Notes: a model not told the origin generated them from the sequence alone. A stretch of DNA of 64,000 bases from Bactrocera neohumeralis (GCF_024586455.1 NC_065922.1:23060089-23124088), one strand, 5' to 3'; positions 38,722 to 50,802 are shown, counted from the stretch's first letter. Numbers and translations: made by a program.

Positions 38722-38755
38722 AACGACAACGTCGTCGACGACAGCGACGTCGTTA
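38722..38755. repeat. CpG-rich dyad in Dsp1 intron 1
   Basis: Contains the perfect 12-bp palindrome GTCGTCGACGAC, flanked by AACGAC on the left and GACGTCGTT on the right, which pair with each other. Unusual in such AT-rich surroundings; a binding site or a chance product of GAC/GTC repetition. Confidence 0.4.
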
Positions 38756-40000
38756 GCGAAGCAATGTTCACGGCAACGTCAGAGACAATCGAAAAGGCTG
38801 AACTGATATGAGTAGGGCAGCGGCATATGCTAACCAGTGTGACTAGACGACATGTGTGTGTAAATGATTGAAGCAGGCGTTAATTCAAAGGGAAGAGAAA
38901 ATATAAGAAAGAAGTAAAAAAAAATTTACACATTTTTCTATTTGTGTCAGCTGGTGTTGTTGTTATTGTTGATTATGTTCATTCACATGATACTAATCAG
39001 TTTTTTTGCCATCGATACATCGTTGCTGTTGTTTAATTGCCGGTTCATATACTTATATTTACTTGTATAAATATATTCACACATATGTATATTGTGCAAA
39101 ATGAAGGCAACCTTAGATGAGTAATGACGGCATTGGACGTTTTACTACTTATACGAAAATCTGCTCAATTTATTTAAGTATTTTTATTTTTAGATAATTA
39201 CTAGAAAAATTAATAAAAAAATATTCGTAAAATCTAAAAAAGACTTCAAAGCAAGATCTTGGGCAATATAAGTATGTATATTTATAATGTTATTTTTAAA
39301 GTTTAAAATAAAATAATCTTTAAGGTTCTCCACCAACTCATTTAAATTCGTTTCGCTTAATCAGCAAACTCTTCCATGCCGGCAAAATTCGTAACAATGC
39401 TTCCTCGTGTTTTGTTTCTTTAAACGTGCTTTCTATTGTTTATCATACTTAAAAAGCGCGCGAATATTAAGCTACCATCAGCTAATATATTTTTTTCACC
39501 AAACCGCATATGTGAATGCGCGCGTAAATTCATACAATAACCTAAATCAAAAGTTGCTCTCTGTTTTCATTTCGAAAACCCGACACAACCTATTGGCAAC
39601 ATTATAGATAGACATGAGCAAGTCATAACGGCAACACTATTTTTGCTGAGCACATGTAATTATTAATAGTTCGGCCACCATGGATACTTCAATGTATCTT
39701 TTTAACTCTTACCCATCGCTCTTAGCAAATGAGCATTGCAGAGAGTTGTATATAGTCATTATATAGTAGAGAGGAGAACATGAGAGAGCATGTCTATATA
39801 CCGATAAATATAAGGAGAGTACAAAAATTAGCGCATTCAAATAAAATGGTGGCATAATGCTAATCGAATAGAACGAGACAGCATGTTATGAGGAGAGCAC
39901 AAGGTATAGCGATTAACGAAAGAAACGAGGCTAAAAAAAGGTAAAGTGAAACGAAACGAGTCGCAGGCAGTAAAAAATATATACACAATTGTATATACAA

Positions 40001-40040
40001 ATATATATATATCTACATATGTCATATATATATATATATG
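40001..40040. repeat. TA dinucleotide repeat
   Basis: Two runs of ATATATAT separated by CTACATATGTC within the Dsp1 intron; a simple repeat. Confidence 0.8.
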
Positions 40041-43000
40041 ATGGTATACCAGTCATTTTAGCTTTTGCATTATACTGTACTTTGTTATATGGATGGAAAA
40101 ATTCGTGTAAACTATAGGAGGCGAAGGAGGGGAACGACGAGTGCGGACAAATTGTTAATAAATTTGCTTATTGCAGTATTGCTGTTGCTTGTTGTGTTAA
40201 AATTGCAAAATTCACATAATTTGATGCATATTAGAATGTATTGTTAAGCTTATATATGTACATACATATGTGAGAATTAGTAGCTTTAATCGATAGTTTG
40301 TAGAAGGCGAAAGGAAGGCAGGGAATACGGTGTATACTAGACAAGTGAGTACAAGTTTAGCTGGCTGCAAATAGAAATTAATGTCATAGAAAGTGCATTA
40401 ATGCAAATAAATAAATGCAATGCATGCAAATATTATAGGCTGCAGTGAGGAGGGCAGATGTGCGGACATATGCCCGAACGATGAATCAAAACGTTACGCA
40501 ATTTAAATAAGTTTACTACATTTTGCGCGTCTCGATAATAAAATTTGATGAGTCATTGAGGCAACTATTTACAAACACAATAAAATACTTAGTGTATTTA
40601 TTTTATTTGCACTATTTTATTAATGAATAGAAAGAAAAAGCTTTTTGCAAAAGGAAACTATAGACGTTCGGTTGCATATTTGTATTTACAATGTAATCAT
40701 TTTTATAAATATTGTTTTTTTTTTTAATATTTTGCTATGTAAAGGCACTATTTTTACATTTAAATGACATTAACACATATGGTCTACATATCAAGTAGCA
40801 GCACTGAATTTGTTATTGTTTCTTGGGTAATTAAGTTATTAACATATTTCGTGTTCAATATTTCTTTTGCTATTGATTTCAAGAATTGGAATTTCGCGAC
40901 TCCACCGAAATAGCACCAATTCGAGTTCATAATCAAGTTTACAATCAATCCATTAGTATATTTAGCTGAATTTTACCCAATAAAATATGAACTCACTCAA
41001 ATAACACTGTCGAATTAGAATTAAGAAGAGCAATTTATCCAGAGAATGTATGCATAAAATTAAGATTTATATCTCCGAAAAGAAAATATAATTAAAAAAA
41101 CACAAAAATCTATAGGGCGCCGTGAAGACAATGTATTTAGGTTGGACAAATGTTATTAGGTTAGTGACTTTTGCCACCAAAAATTTTAAATATTTATTGA
41201 TGCATTGCACACAAAATTTTCATTAAAACGGGATTTAAAATATTGACAAAAATATCAATATTCAAAATGTATTTAATTAGTCACTTATGTTACTTGAATT
41301 TCCGCCACTATACTCGTATCAATTAAGTATTTAAGGAACACAGCACAGTGTATATAGAATACTTCATGTTTCCTAAAATCACTTAGAATACCGCTTTGAT
41401 TTGATTTATTCGTTTTTTATGCACTTTATTAAAGATGGTATGTCATTTTTAATTATTATTTAAAACACCGCAATTTTAACTTTATTTTCGGGTTTTCGTA
41501 ACGCAACACAGCATGTATTAATATTCAACTTTTAATCATTCACATTTTATCCAATTAGCATTAATTAATTATATATTGCGTTGAATTTGTTATATAGTTT
41601 TCTTGCACACCGAAATGTCAGAGCACAGCTACGTGGGGAAATATTGTATAGGTACATACTATTTATAATTTATAAACGAACTACAAACCAATAAATATAA
41701 TCAAACTAAAAATACTACATAAAAAACAAAAAATAACTTCAAAGTAAATAATAAAAAACAAAAAAAAATATATAAAACAAAAGTAAAGTTGGTGGCGAAT
41801 TAATTGTTGTCATTGCACCAGCGCGAAGATCACACACCTTTCTCATTAGCGCTAGTCGTTCAGTTGCATTGATTGATTAATTTATATTTACAAACATACA
41901 TAAATGTATACATATGTAAATAATATTTAACTAAGAAATGTCGTATATAAGATATCAAAATGATAGCACACGGTATCATCTTATACCATCGCGTGGTATC
42001 TAAGTTATTCGATATGTTATGTGAAAAATATGATAAGATGAACGATTATCTGCGACGCGATTAGTAGATGTGACGTTGCTACTTTCATTTACGCGAAACT
42101 TTGCGCGATTCCACAAGCCTACCACTACCACCAGCTGAGAGCGTCAGCTAACCGAAACCGAAAACCTGTCAATTCAATCAGCAAACTCTAAAGTTTCTAA
42201 TAAGTGCAAAACTCAGCAAATAATGCAAAATAAAAACACCTCAGCCATATAGTCAAATAATGCCAACGAAAACCGCAAACAGTGTAAAAATCTCTACATC
42301 TGAATACATACATATGCATACACATATGTAGATTTGTGGACAACCGTATATATTGTAATTTTTCACATGCGAATTTTACAATTTGTTCGGCGATGTGCGT
42401 GCGCCGCGGTCGCTGCGCTGTCATGGCGCACCCCGGCTGATCGCAATATTGCAGTCACACAGTCATAAATGCAGTCATAGAAAGGTAGGCAGACAGACAG
42501 ACGCGTCTGTTGCAAATATGTATGATAATTTAACCGTCGTCTCGGCAAAACGTAAACACTTTAACCCCCACCATTATCCCCTTCTTAAAACACATACTTC
42601 TGTAGCATGTGGTTCTATTGGTATTGATTGATTTGTTATGGCGTTATTGTTTATTTTATAATTTCAATAAAATTCTGTAATTAGTAATTGTAAATAAAAT
42701 TACATAGGTACATATGTATGTATATATTTCTGAACGTGCGTAAAGAACAAAGGAACCTTTTTCCGAATAACGTTTCCTAAATAGTGGAGAACTATTAATA
42801 AATAAGTAACACGAGATTTGCTTTACTAAGCAGTTACTTGGTTTAAATGTATTTAAAAACTATATTTTATTAAAATTAACCTCTTTTCATCAAAGTAAGG
42901 TACATGTTATGAAAGTTCTGCTTTAATGTTAGGTACTTCATTTGACTCCCTAGTCATATAGCGTATTTGTGTAATTCCACCATAATGATAATCAATTATT

Positions 43001-43844
43001 GAAATTTATTTCCTTAAAATCGCCCGTTTTCAAACCGAGAAGCCAGTCTTCCATACTACTTAACACAAATTTTAAAAAAAGTTGTGGACAAAACAATGTG
43101 CAAATAAACTGTCGCAAATAACTCCTACATTAAAAATATGTATAAAAAAAACATTTACCGGCTGAATATACATTGTTTATACATATGATTAACAGCAATA
43201 AATACTAATGTACACTTATCTAACATCGGCGTACAACGAATAGAGGGCGGACAACGCTAACCGGAAACATGGTTAAGTTAATTCTCAGGAGGCATAGCGT
43301 CCATCGGTTCCGAACCGTATCAATCAATATGCGTATATGAATACATATTGTTCACTTGAGCGCTTTCGATTTCTCCGATTGACATTCTCAATTTCGATTG
43401 ATGTCGCGACGCGTGCACTAATGACTGCTAACAGTCGCGTTGAATTCGGCGGAATAATGATATTATTGCAGGCGCGATAATGATGCTTTCTCGGATAGCG
43501 TGAACAACATTGTAGGTGCTGATTTGATAACGATAAGAGTCGTGTGAGCATTGCATTATAAGTAGGAGGGCTGAGGCCAAGAATGTAACATACTTATGTA
43601 CACATATGCATGTAAGCGCTATAAATTCCATATTCATATACGGTCATAATGAAACATATGTATTAAAACCGAGACGCGACAATGCGCCGCGATGCGCAAT
43701 ACAACAAAACATCAGCGAGTTCACCAACGAAGACGTCAACGACAACAAAATCATCGCACCAAATCAAATAAAAATCAAAACAAAACGAACAACAAAAAAA
43801 AGCCCCATACACCAAAAACTCGTATAAAATAAATAAAAATTTAC

Positions 43845-43868
43845 CTGAATCTGATGAAAGTGCTCCAT
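43845..43868 (-). CDS. Dsp1: Dsp1 24-nt first coding exon (MEHFHQIQ)
   Basis: Reading the minus strand from 43868 gives ATG GAG CAC TTT CAT CAG ATT CAG followed directly by a donor GTAAAT. The eight residues MEHFHQIQ are, to my knowledge, the N-terminus of the canonical Drosophila Dsp1 protein, which continues QTIQHYQQQLAAQ. The matching continuation QTLQHYQQQLAAQ sits at 32683 behind an AG. Both junctions are phase 0. The intron so defined is 11.2 kb. The exon is far too short for ORF scanning and is recognised only by the peptide and the donor. The weak point is the acceptor at 32684, which is preceded by CAA repeats and not by a pyrimidine tract. Confidence 0.82.
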
Positions 43869-43882
43869 ACTGCAACTATGTG

Positions 43883-44018
43883 TTGTGTTGTTGTTGTTGT
43901 TGCTGCTGCTGCTTTACTGCGTCACTATAGTTGTTGTTACTGCTGCTGCTGCTGTAGTCGTTATTATTACTGTTGTTGTTGTTGCTGTCGCTGTTTCCTA
44001 TGTTGCTGCTGCTAGCTG
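43883..44018. repeat. CTG/TTG trinucleotide-rich tract
   Basis: An interrupted run of TTG and CTG triplets on the plus strand (CAA/CAG on the minus) just upstream of the Dsp1 start codon. Plus-strand reading gives a Leu/Val-rich open frame without any domain, so I treat it as an untranslated low-complexity leader and not as a gene. Confidence 0.75.
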
Positions 44019-44608
44019 TAATAAGGCTTTAGCTCTATACACAAATGCTATGGCTATACTTTATTTAGGCGTTTACGTTGCGTTGTTCAACAATGTGCCG
44101 CCGTTCGCCACTCCACGTATTATAAAATTATACAATACCAACAATGTATTCGAATGCTGCTGATGCCGCTTGCTTGCTTGCACAGCGCACGAAGAATAAA
44201 AATGTCTCTCCTCTCACTCCTTTGTACGCTCTCACACACTACTTTCGTTGTGCGTCTACTACCAACACTCGTGATAGATATATATTATATAGGGGGATCG
44301 CTTAGGGGAAATATTCGCGCGCGCGACGACCCTCTTTTTTCACTCCTTTGCACAGTTCTTTTACAAACACTACACCAAATCGCTTTATGCAATCACACAC
44401 AAAACCACTTATTTGTTTTTACGCATATAAAATGCGTCTCTACTTTTAGTCTTCTCAACAATTTGTGCGACCAAAAAGGAAAAACCACAGGCACTCACTG
44501 TTCACTTGCTTTACTTTGTACACCCGTTCGCCCCGTCGTACAAAAATGATATATCAAAGTTTCCTCTTCAACACTCTACTTCCCTTCATGAATGCTTCAC
44601 GTAGTTAC

Positions 44609-44634
44609 ACTCTCTCACCCTCTCTCTCTCTCTT
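44609..44634. promoter_or_regulatory. (CT)n/GAGA-type tract
   Basis: CTCTCTCACCCTCTCTCTCT-type sequence about 0.75 kb upstream of the Dsp1 start codon. Known: GAGA factor (Trl) binds (GA)n at fly promoters. Inference: this may be part of the Dsp1 promoter. No other evidence. Confidence 0.3.
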
Positions 44635-45824
44635 CGCGTTTCAATACTCACAAATTCCAACAAGCGTTCGCACATACATATAAAGAATTGCTCCGATACT
44701 TAGTTGGTATGCGCTGTTTTTTTTTATTTTTGTTTTCGCTATACGCTTGTTTCGTTTCGCCTATAGTTTGTAGCTCAAGATGTAGAGCTCTATGCACCGA
44801 TTCTGTAATAGCAATGCTCGTTACTATGACTCTATACTGTGGGTACAGCTTTGCCCCTGATCTATAGCATGTATTGTGTATAATGTCGTTTCGTATAACC
44901 AGCCGTTACGTTACTCCTCTATAGCTGGCTCTGCTGCTGCTGCGTTCGCTGCTGCTACTGTACACTTCACTTCTATCCGCATATGCAATCGCTTATGGTC
45001 GTATTCCGCTGCGTCGTCGTATTTCTCACACGAGTATCGACGTCGTAGCCCCGTGGTCCGTATAGCCGTTGTATATTGTATTTTTATATTGTAGAGTCGA
45101 CGACGTCTATAGCTGACTGCTATGGCGTTGCTGCTTCTGCTACTTTGCAATGCTATTCAGGCAATCTCGCTTATATTTTTGCTTCGCGCTGAATTGCTTG
45201 TTGTGAATTGTATAATCTCCAACAAATGCGCTGCCGCTTGCTTTGCTTTTACTGTGCCGTAGTCTTGTATACTGTGTATGGGCTGAGCTGATAGTCCAAC
45301 CGTTTACCGTGTGCTTGCTTGCTTGCTATAGCTCTATAGTGAATTCAATGCTTGTCGCTTCAGCTATATTGAAAATATAACACAATACACACAGAGCGTC
45401 GTATACCAACAACGAATGAACGTATGAATGCTATGGCAATTGCCTTTGCAAAGGCTATTGAATTCAATTCGGATAGTGGCTATATGCCAGTCGATGCCCG
45501 TTCGACGATGCTTCTACTCTTCTATCTACATTGTTTACAAAAACAAAAAACAATGCTCTCCCTCTCTGCGGCGCTCTTGTATTATAACCATACTCTTACC
45601 ATAATTTAAATGTGCTCTCACTAGGCAAGTAAATACGTACGTTACACATTGGGTATATGACACATGTGGCGTTAGTATGTGTGTTATATGCATTAATAGC
45701 TTATATGCTTTATACTATTTGTTGTTGGATGGTACAATTTGTTACTGTTTTTTAGTATATTTTGTTGCCTTTCGTAACTTCAACGCTGCTGCTGTTGTAT
45801 ATGCCTTTTGCCATAAAGGAGGCA

Positions 45825-46003
45825 AGAGCGCGCCAAATTTCAGTTTTTTTTCTATCCCAAAGCGACCATACTAGTATGTATGTAAATTTGTAAGTATATG
45901 GCCGACTGCCTGCAATTTCAAATACTATAGTGAATATATGTATGTACATATACACATCTTCAACATGCTGAATTCGTTCCTATTCATTCGCACTCGCATC
46001 AGA
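45825..46003. repeat. Diverged direct repeat, copy 1
   Basis: Starts AGAGCGCGCCAAATTTCAG and ends CTGAATTCGTTCCTATTCAT with TCAGATC. The same blocks in the same order occur at 46422-46530. Confidence 0.65.
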
Positions 46004-46421
46004 TCTTGGCTCTATCTACTATTAAAATTGAACCGGACTAGTCCTAGGTTGGTAGAATTTTGTATTTTAGGACTATTTGTGTACGGCACGAAAAGTTAAT
46101 CTGTCGATTTTTTGTTAATCTAGATATTCTTATTATGTAGTTTATCGCTTTTGTCCTTCTACGATGCACCATCTCATTAATTTTATCCTGTTCCCAAATT
46201 TAACTGCTACACATAAAAAGAAATCTGAAGAGATTGAGGTTTAAAAGAGAAATTCACACAGAGAACTAACTTAAATTGGTGTAGAAGTATGGACAGACTA
46301 TAATACAAATAATATAAATAAAATAAAACATGAAAATTTTGTTAAAAGTCGAAGTCAAATTTGATCAGCTTAGTGCTAATTTATTGTTGCTGTTTATATG
46401 TTTTTCAAATAGCCGAGGTGA

Positions 46422-46530
46422 AGAGCGCGCCAAATTTCAGCATTTTTTCTTCGCAAGCCCACTATACTTATGTGATACATACATACAATATGTTGAATTC
46501 GTTCTTATTCATTCGTACACGTTTCAGATA
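46422..46530. repeat. Diverged direct repeat, copy 2
   Basis: AGAGCGCGCCAAATTTCAGC … GTTGAATTCGTTCTTATTCA … TTCAGATA, a shorter version of the segment at 45825. Probably two fragments of one dispersed repeat family. Confidence 0.65.
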
Positions 46531-48879
46531 TTTTTGTATGCTTTCTGCTTCATATTATGTGCTAAATTGCTGAGTTCAAGAAAATATGAGGCGTACTGTA
46601 GGGGGATCACTTGGAGATACTAAGTATGTGTATATTAGTGACGACCGATATTACGATTTTTCAATATCTGTGATTTCAGTGTTTGCTATTTTTATCTCAC
46701 TGTGATTTTAGATTTCTATAGCGATCGCTTAAACATGAAAATATTTGCACTATATATTTATTTTTTAAATTCGCCAGGTAAGCTTTCAAATTTGGTTTTA
46801 ACAATAAATAAAATTAAAACATAATTCAATTAAAATAAATAATTCCATAAGCAGTTTCAACTTCTGATTACTTCTTAAAACGTCTGAACTTATTTAACTA
46901 AGATATGTTTTTTCAAATTTGAATTTAAGTCTCATCATCTATTTATGTTGTAAGAAATATATTTTCCGATCTGTATGAGAGATGTCTAGCGTACTTCAGT
47001 AGGGGGTTCATTTACTTATGGTAAAATACCCTTTCACGGTGCACCACTGTCCTCACTCAAGTGGTTAAATATAAATAGGGTCCTGCAATAATGCATTTTA
47101 CATGCGGAAAGAGTATAAACTATTCCCTATACATATAGTATAAAGTTCTTTATAGTTTTTCCCTGATTAAGACATGTTTCCCTATAATCATTATCTGTTT
47201 TCTCACCATAACCCTGAACATAGCCAACTTAAGGTAAAAAGTTTTGTTAACTGAACAATACTCCAAATCAGCATAATTAAATTGTAGAGTTACAAATTAT
47301 ACAACCCATTATTTGCTATTTATTTATTAATCGGACTGCCAAAAAAACAACATTTCCCGTATTTTTATACAAATCTTTTTTAACGCTTTTGAAATAGGCT
47401 CGTTTTAAGCATGCTAATGCTCACTCAATCCAATTTCCCATAAATTTGTTATTAGCCTAGTTTTTCCGGTTTATGCTAATTTTTGTAGCGCCATTCGCTA
47501 GATTATTGAACAGTTGTAACGTCATATTTATAAACCCACATCCCGTAATTAGTAATAGTGTGTTTGATGAATGTAGGGTCCAACCTACGACGCCAGACAA
47601 ACATCTCGCATCATCAACATTCAGCTGCCAAACATACACTAATTAACTTTTCTATAGAGTTTTGTACTAAACTGGGGGCGAAAAATTCATCAGTTTGATT
47701 TGCGCGCGCAGTTTAAACGCACCAGTCCGAATCATTTTTGATCATATGGTAGTATACGCGTATAAGAATGCGTCATTGGACTCCCCCTTAAAATTTTTCC
47801 TCACCATTCCTTTCATTTCTACTAAAAAATATTTTTCAATTTACATCAAACCCACATACATACGTATGTATTTGCTGAATCTTTCACACTAAAAATTCCG
47901 ATTATACTCATGCTTTCTCGCTTACCCTTTATATATATTGAAGTTTAGCAGTAAAGCGATGCTCTCTACCTGACAGTTGTGAGTTTGTTCGTATTCTCTT
48001 AGGGGCCCTTCTGCAATTTTATAACACATTATTGAACGAATGAGAGGCGAGAGTTAAGAGAAGACATATCTGTATTGAGTTTATTGAGAGTAAAGCCGAT
48101 GTAAACCGAGTAGTTCAAACGCGACGTACAAAATTCACATAATGGCCGCTTGTTGTCGGCTTTGTTTAAATGGCGTTGACTGTGCTGCCAACCTTTGTCA
48201 GCCACCACTGCATACGGCGCTATTATTATCGTCATAAAAATTCTCACGCAGCTGTGGCCTTATGAATGTTTGTTGTTGTTGGCATTTCTTGCATGAGTTT
48301 GGTTGTTGAGAACATGGTTATTTGTAAAATAGTAGAAATACAAAATAAAATATCTGTGTTTTGCCTGATTATTTCAGATTTCCGTACTTAATTTAAAATA
48401 TACACCGCTGCGGTTAGGTTCGTCAGCAGCGCGAAATCAGTCGTCGCTGTGAATGCGACAAATTAGCAAGGAAAATTCGCATGCACATGTGGTCGCATTT
48501 GCATGCGTCGACAGGTGTATGTGTGTATTTGAATTTGAGTACCAGTCATATTAGAAATTTAAGCCAACAAAGTGCAAACTAGATGGATAATGTGCATGGA
48601 TTTTTAGAAACAATTCATATACCTACAAAACTAAAATAAAATTGTAGAGTTTTTGTATAAAAAACACAATATTATAATAGTGGGAGAAAAAGTTATTCTG
48701 TGGTTATGTTAACGTTTTTTAACCTCGCAGACTGTACTTGACCGTTGTTTGGCTTCGTGTTTATTGTTTTTTTTTTCTTGTATTCTGCGATCTTATGTGT
48801 TAGTTTTTGTCCGGCAGCGCTAAAACATTCATATACGAAAACTACGCGGTGTAGTATATACATATAGACGTATGCGTAT

Positions 48880-49170
48880 TGCCTATATGCAATGTATTTT
48901 AGACTGTGTCACACAAGGGATCGTTTGTCGCCCAAATGTCGATGAAAGACGAAGGGAACGAGCACGAACGTGCTCGGGTAGCGTTTTCTCCTGTCGTGGG
49001 CCTGTGGTATGGCCTCCAAGATTGAGCGATTTAAATCCCCCCGGAAAGTCTCTTGTCTGGACTGTAATATTACATTATACACCCTTTGTGACCACAAATA
49101 CGCTTTGACTGCAAATTTAAATTGTTTTAGGTAGTTTCTATTAACTATTTGTTCTAGCACATCAGTTGAC
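48880..49170 (+). mobile_element. Possible DDE transposase scrap
   Basis: The plus strand reads VVWPPRLSDLNPPGKSL at about 49005-49055, resembling the WPPRSPDLNPxDFxLW block around the second or third catalytic Asp of Tc1/mariner-superfamily transposases. Nothing else of the protein is readable with confidence. Confidence 0.35.
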
Positions 49171-49205
49171 AATTTAATTTCAACTTCGATATATTAATAA
49201 AAAAA

Positions 49206-49945
49206 TTTTTGGGTAAAATTTAGATTAGCATCCCCGGATTTCGGGGATAAAATGGGTGTCACTGGAAAGGTGGCGTTCTCCAGATCACGAAAATATATAT
49301 ATTTAGTTGCCGCTGACTTATAGTTTTTAAGATATTTGCATTTAAAGATGAAAAATTAGCAACTTTTATATTGATAATTTGCTTATTGTGAATAACTTTT
49401 TCACTTATATTATGCACTTTTCACTTACTAACACTTCACTATAACGTTTCTGCATATTAATTTTTTTAATATTTGTTGTAAATAAAGCTTTATTTTAATT
49501 ATTTTATTTTAGTTACAATTCTCTGCATTTGCACAATAAGAAAAGGGTTGCCATGGTTATTTTTTTTTCCGCGCCGCGCTTCAAAAAAAATAACCATGGC
49601 AACCCTTTTCTTATTGTGCAAATGCAGAGAATTGTAACTAAAATAAAATAATTAAAATAAAGCTTTATTTACAACAAATATTAAAAAAATTAATATGCAG
49701 AAACGTTAGAGTGAAGTGCTAGTACGTGAAAAGTGCATAATATAAGTGAAAAAGTTACTCACAATATACAAATTATCAATGTAAAAGCTGTCAATTTTTC
49801 AACTTTAAATGCAAATATCTTAAAAACTATAAGTCAGCGGCAACTAAATGTATATATTTTCGTGATCTGGAGAACGCCACCTTTCCAGTGACACCCATTT
49901 TATCCCCGAAATCCGGGGATGCTAATCTAAATCCCAGCCAAATTT
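49206..49945. mobile_element. Large near-perfect palindrome (fold-back element)
   Basis: Two arms of about 363 bases (49206-49568 and 49583-49945) are inverted copies of each other around a 14-base GC-rich centre (49569-49582). By eye about a dozen substitutions separate the arms; the inner about 130 bases on each side are identical. The ends carry TTTAGATTAGCATCCCCGG, with a small CCCCG/CGGGG hairpin just inside. No ORF. It may be a palindromic MITE/fold-back transposon or, if transcribed, a hairpin-RNA locus. No clear target-site duplication was found. Confidence 0.85.
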
Positions 49946-50512
49946 TTAAGTATAAATAAAATCAGAAATAAATACTTTAAATTATTTGTCGAAATAAAAA
50001 ATAGTAACTATATTAGATTTTATTATGTATGTAGTATACATATATTATCATCAGCGAAAAGTATGTGGTTGAAATATGTACATACATATATGAGAAATGT
50101 ATAGTTGACCTTGGAGAGCGGAGAAATGTGCATTGAACTGATACAAAAAATATATACATACATACATATAATAGAAATAGTTACCGTAACCTGATTCATA
50201 ACCAGTTAAGAAATCTCAATAATTTCATGTAAGCAAAATTACAGAAAGGATCCCTTGAGATACGGATGTGCTGTAATTGTTGTATCCGTCTATTTTTATA
50301 CACACTTCTCAATTTGAAAGAAAACAAATTTAATCCGAAAAAGCTAGCAAAAAGACCCTTTCCGACTATTTATGTACCTCTTTTAACATTTCTGACATTT
50401 ATTACTTTACAATAAAAGATCGTATATGCATATGTATTGTTAACGACGAATTATGAATTAAAGTAATAATTTATTTAAATGGCTGGAAAATTTTTATATA
50501 TTTCTATGCTGG

Positions 50513-50520
50513 TGACGTCA
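50513..50520. promoter_or_regulatory. Perfect CRE-type site TGACGTCA upstream of DIP1
   Basis: Full palindromic CREB/ATF consensus, 283 bases upstream of the DIP1 start codon. A chance occurrence cannot be excluded; a second one lies at 71-78 inside the Dsp1 intron. Confidence 0.3.
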
Positions 50521-50802
50521 TAGCCATAGTATTACTAGCGCTCCTGTTTTTTTACTTACTTGGCAATACCGTTTTCGTTTTGACAGCGATGACATTTTAA
50601 AACGTAGAAAATAAAATAAAGAGGAATCGGAAAGAATACTCATTTCTTTTCGTTGTCCGTAGAGTTTCGAAGAAAATTGCCTTCATTGATTTTTTGAGTT
50701 ACATCGTGGTTATTTCGGTGATTTTGTACTTCCATAGTGAAATTACAAAAATATAAAAATACATTTGATAGTGTCAGAATAACAAAAACACTAGTTGAAA
50801 AT

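Larger units (their letters stand above)
32813..43844 (-). other. Dsp1 intron 1 / upstream region of the long Gln-rich exon
   Basis: AT-rich sequence between the 24-nt exon and the Gln-rich exon. It contains a 95-bp tandem duplication (33453-33645), a GC-richer island (34130-34620) that could be the promoter for the transcript starting at 32812, a CpG-rich dyad (38722-38755), a TA repeat (about 40001-40040) and another GC-richer patch at 42040-42520. No coding exon other than those annotated was recognised. Confidence 0.6.
1..43868 (-). other. Dsp1: Dsp1 transcription unit, 3' part missing
   Basis: Seen: three coding blocks on the minus strand join in frame (43868-43845, 32683- or 32812-32120, 5697-5536), all with phase-0 junctions and GT/AG sites. 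Known: Drosophila Dsp1 is an HMGB-type DNA-bending protein. It acts as a co-repressor with Dorsal and takes part in Polycomb/Trithorax recruitment. It has a Gln-rich N-terminus, two HMG boxes and an acidic tail. Here only the N-terminus and the first half of HMG box 1 are present. I looked left of 5535 for the rest of box 1 and box 2 and found nothing, so those exons must lie beyond base 1. The unit therefore spans more than 43 kb, which is unusually large mainly because of transposon-loaded introns. The 5' untranslated part continues right of 43868 by an unknown length. Confidence 0.88.
43869..45600 (-). promoter_or_regulatory. Dsp1: Probable Dsp1 5' leader and promoter region
   Basis: Directly upstream of the Dsp1 start codon, the sequence changes to a GC-richer composition. 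The minus strand is CAG/CAA-rich (43883-44018), which is typical of long fly 5' leaders. GA-rich tracts resembling GAGA-factor sites lie at 44609-44634 and again near 45560. Composition returns to ordinary AT-rich intergenic DNA beyond about 45.6 kb. No TATA box or initiator can be singled out, so the transcription start is not placed. The assignment rests on position and composition only. Confidence 0.4.
45604..48870. other. Intergenic, AT-rich, no gene recognised
   Basis: Between the Dsp1 upstream region and the transposase scrap. It contains the duplicated segment at 45825/46422 and a possible solo mariner end near 46016 (AAAATTGAACCGGACTAG, compare the 31681 and 18205 termini). It otherwise holds microsatellite and AT-rich DNA. 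Short ORFs lack domains and start contexts. Confidence 0.6.

Noticed and set aside
43885..44163. Plus-strand Leu/Val/Ala-rich frame as a membrane protein
   Set aside because: Triplet-repeat translation in the probable Dsp1 leader; no complexity beyond the repeat.
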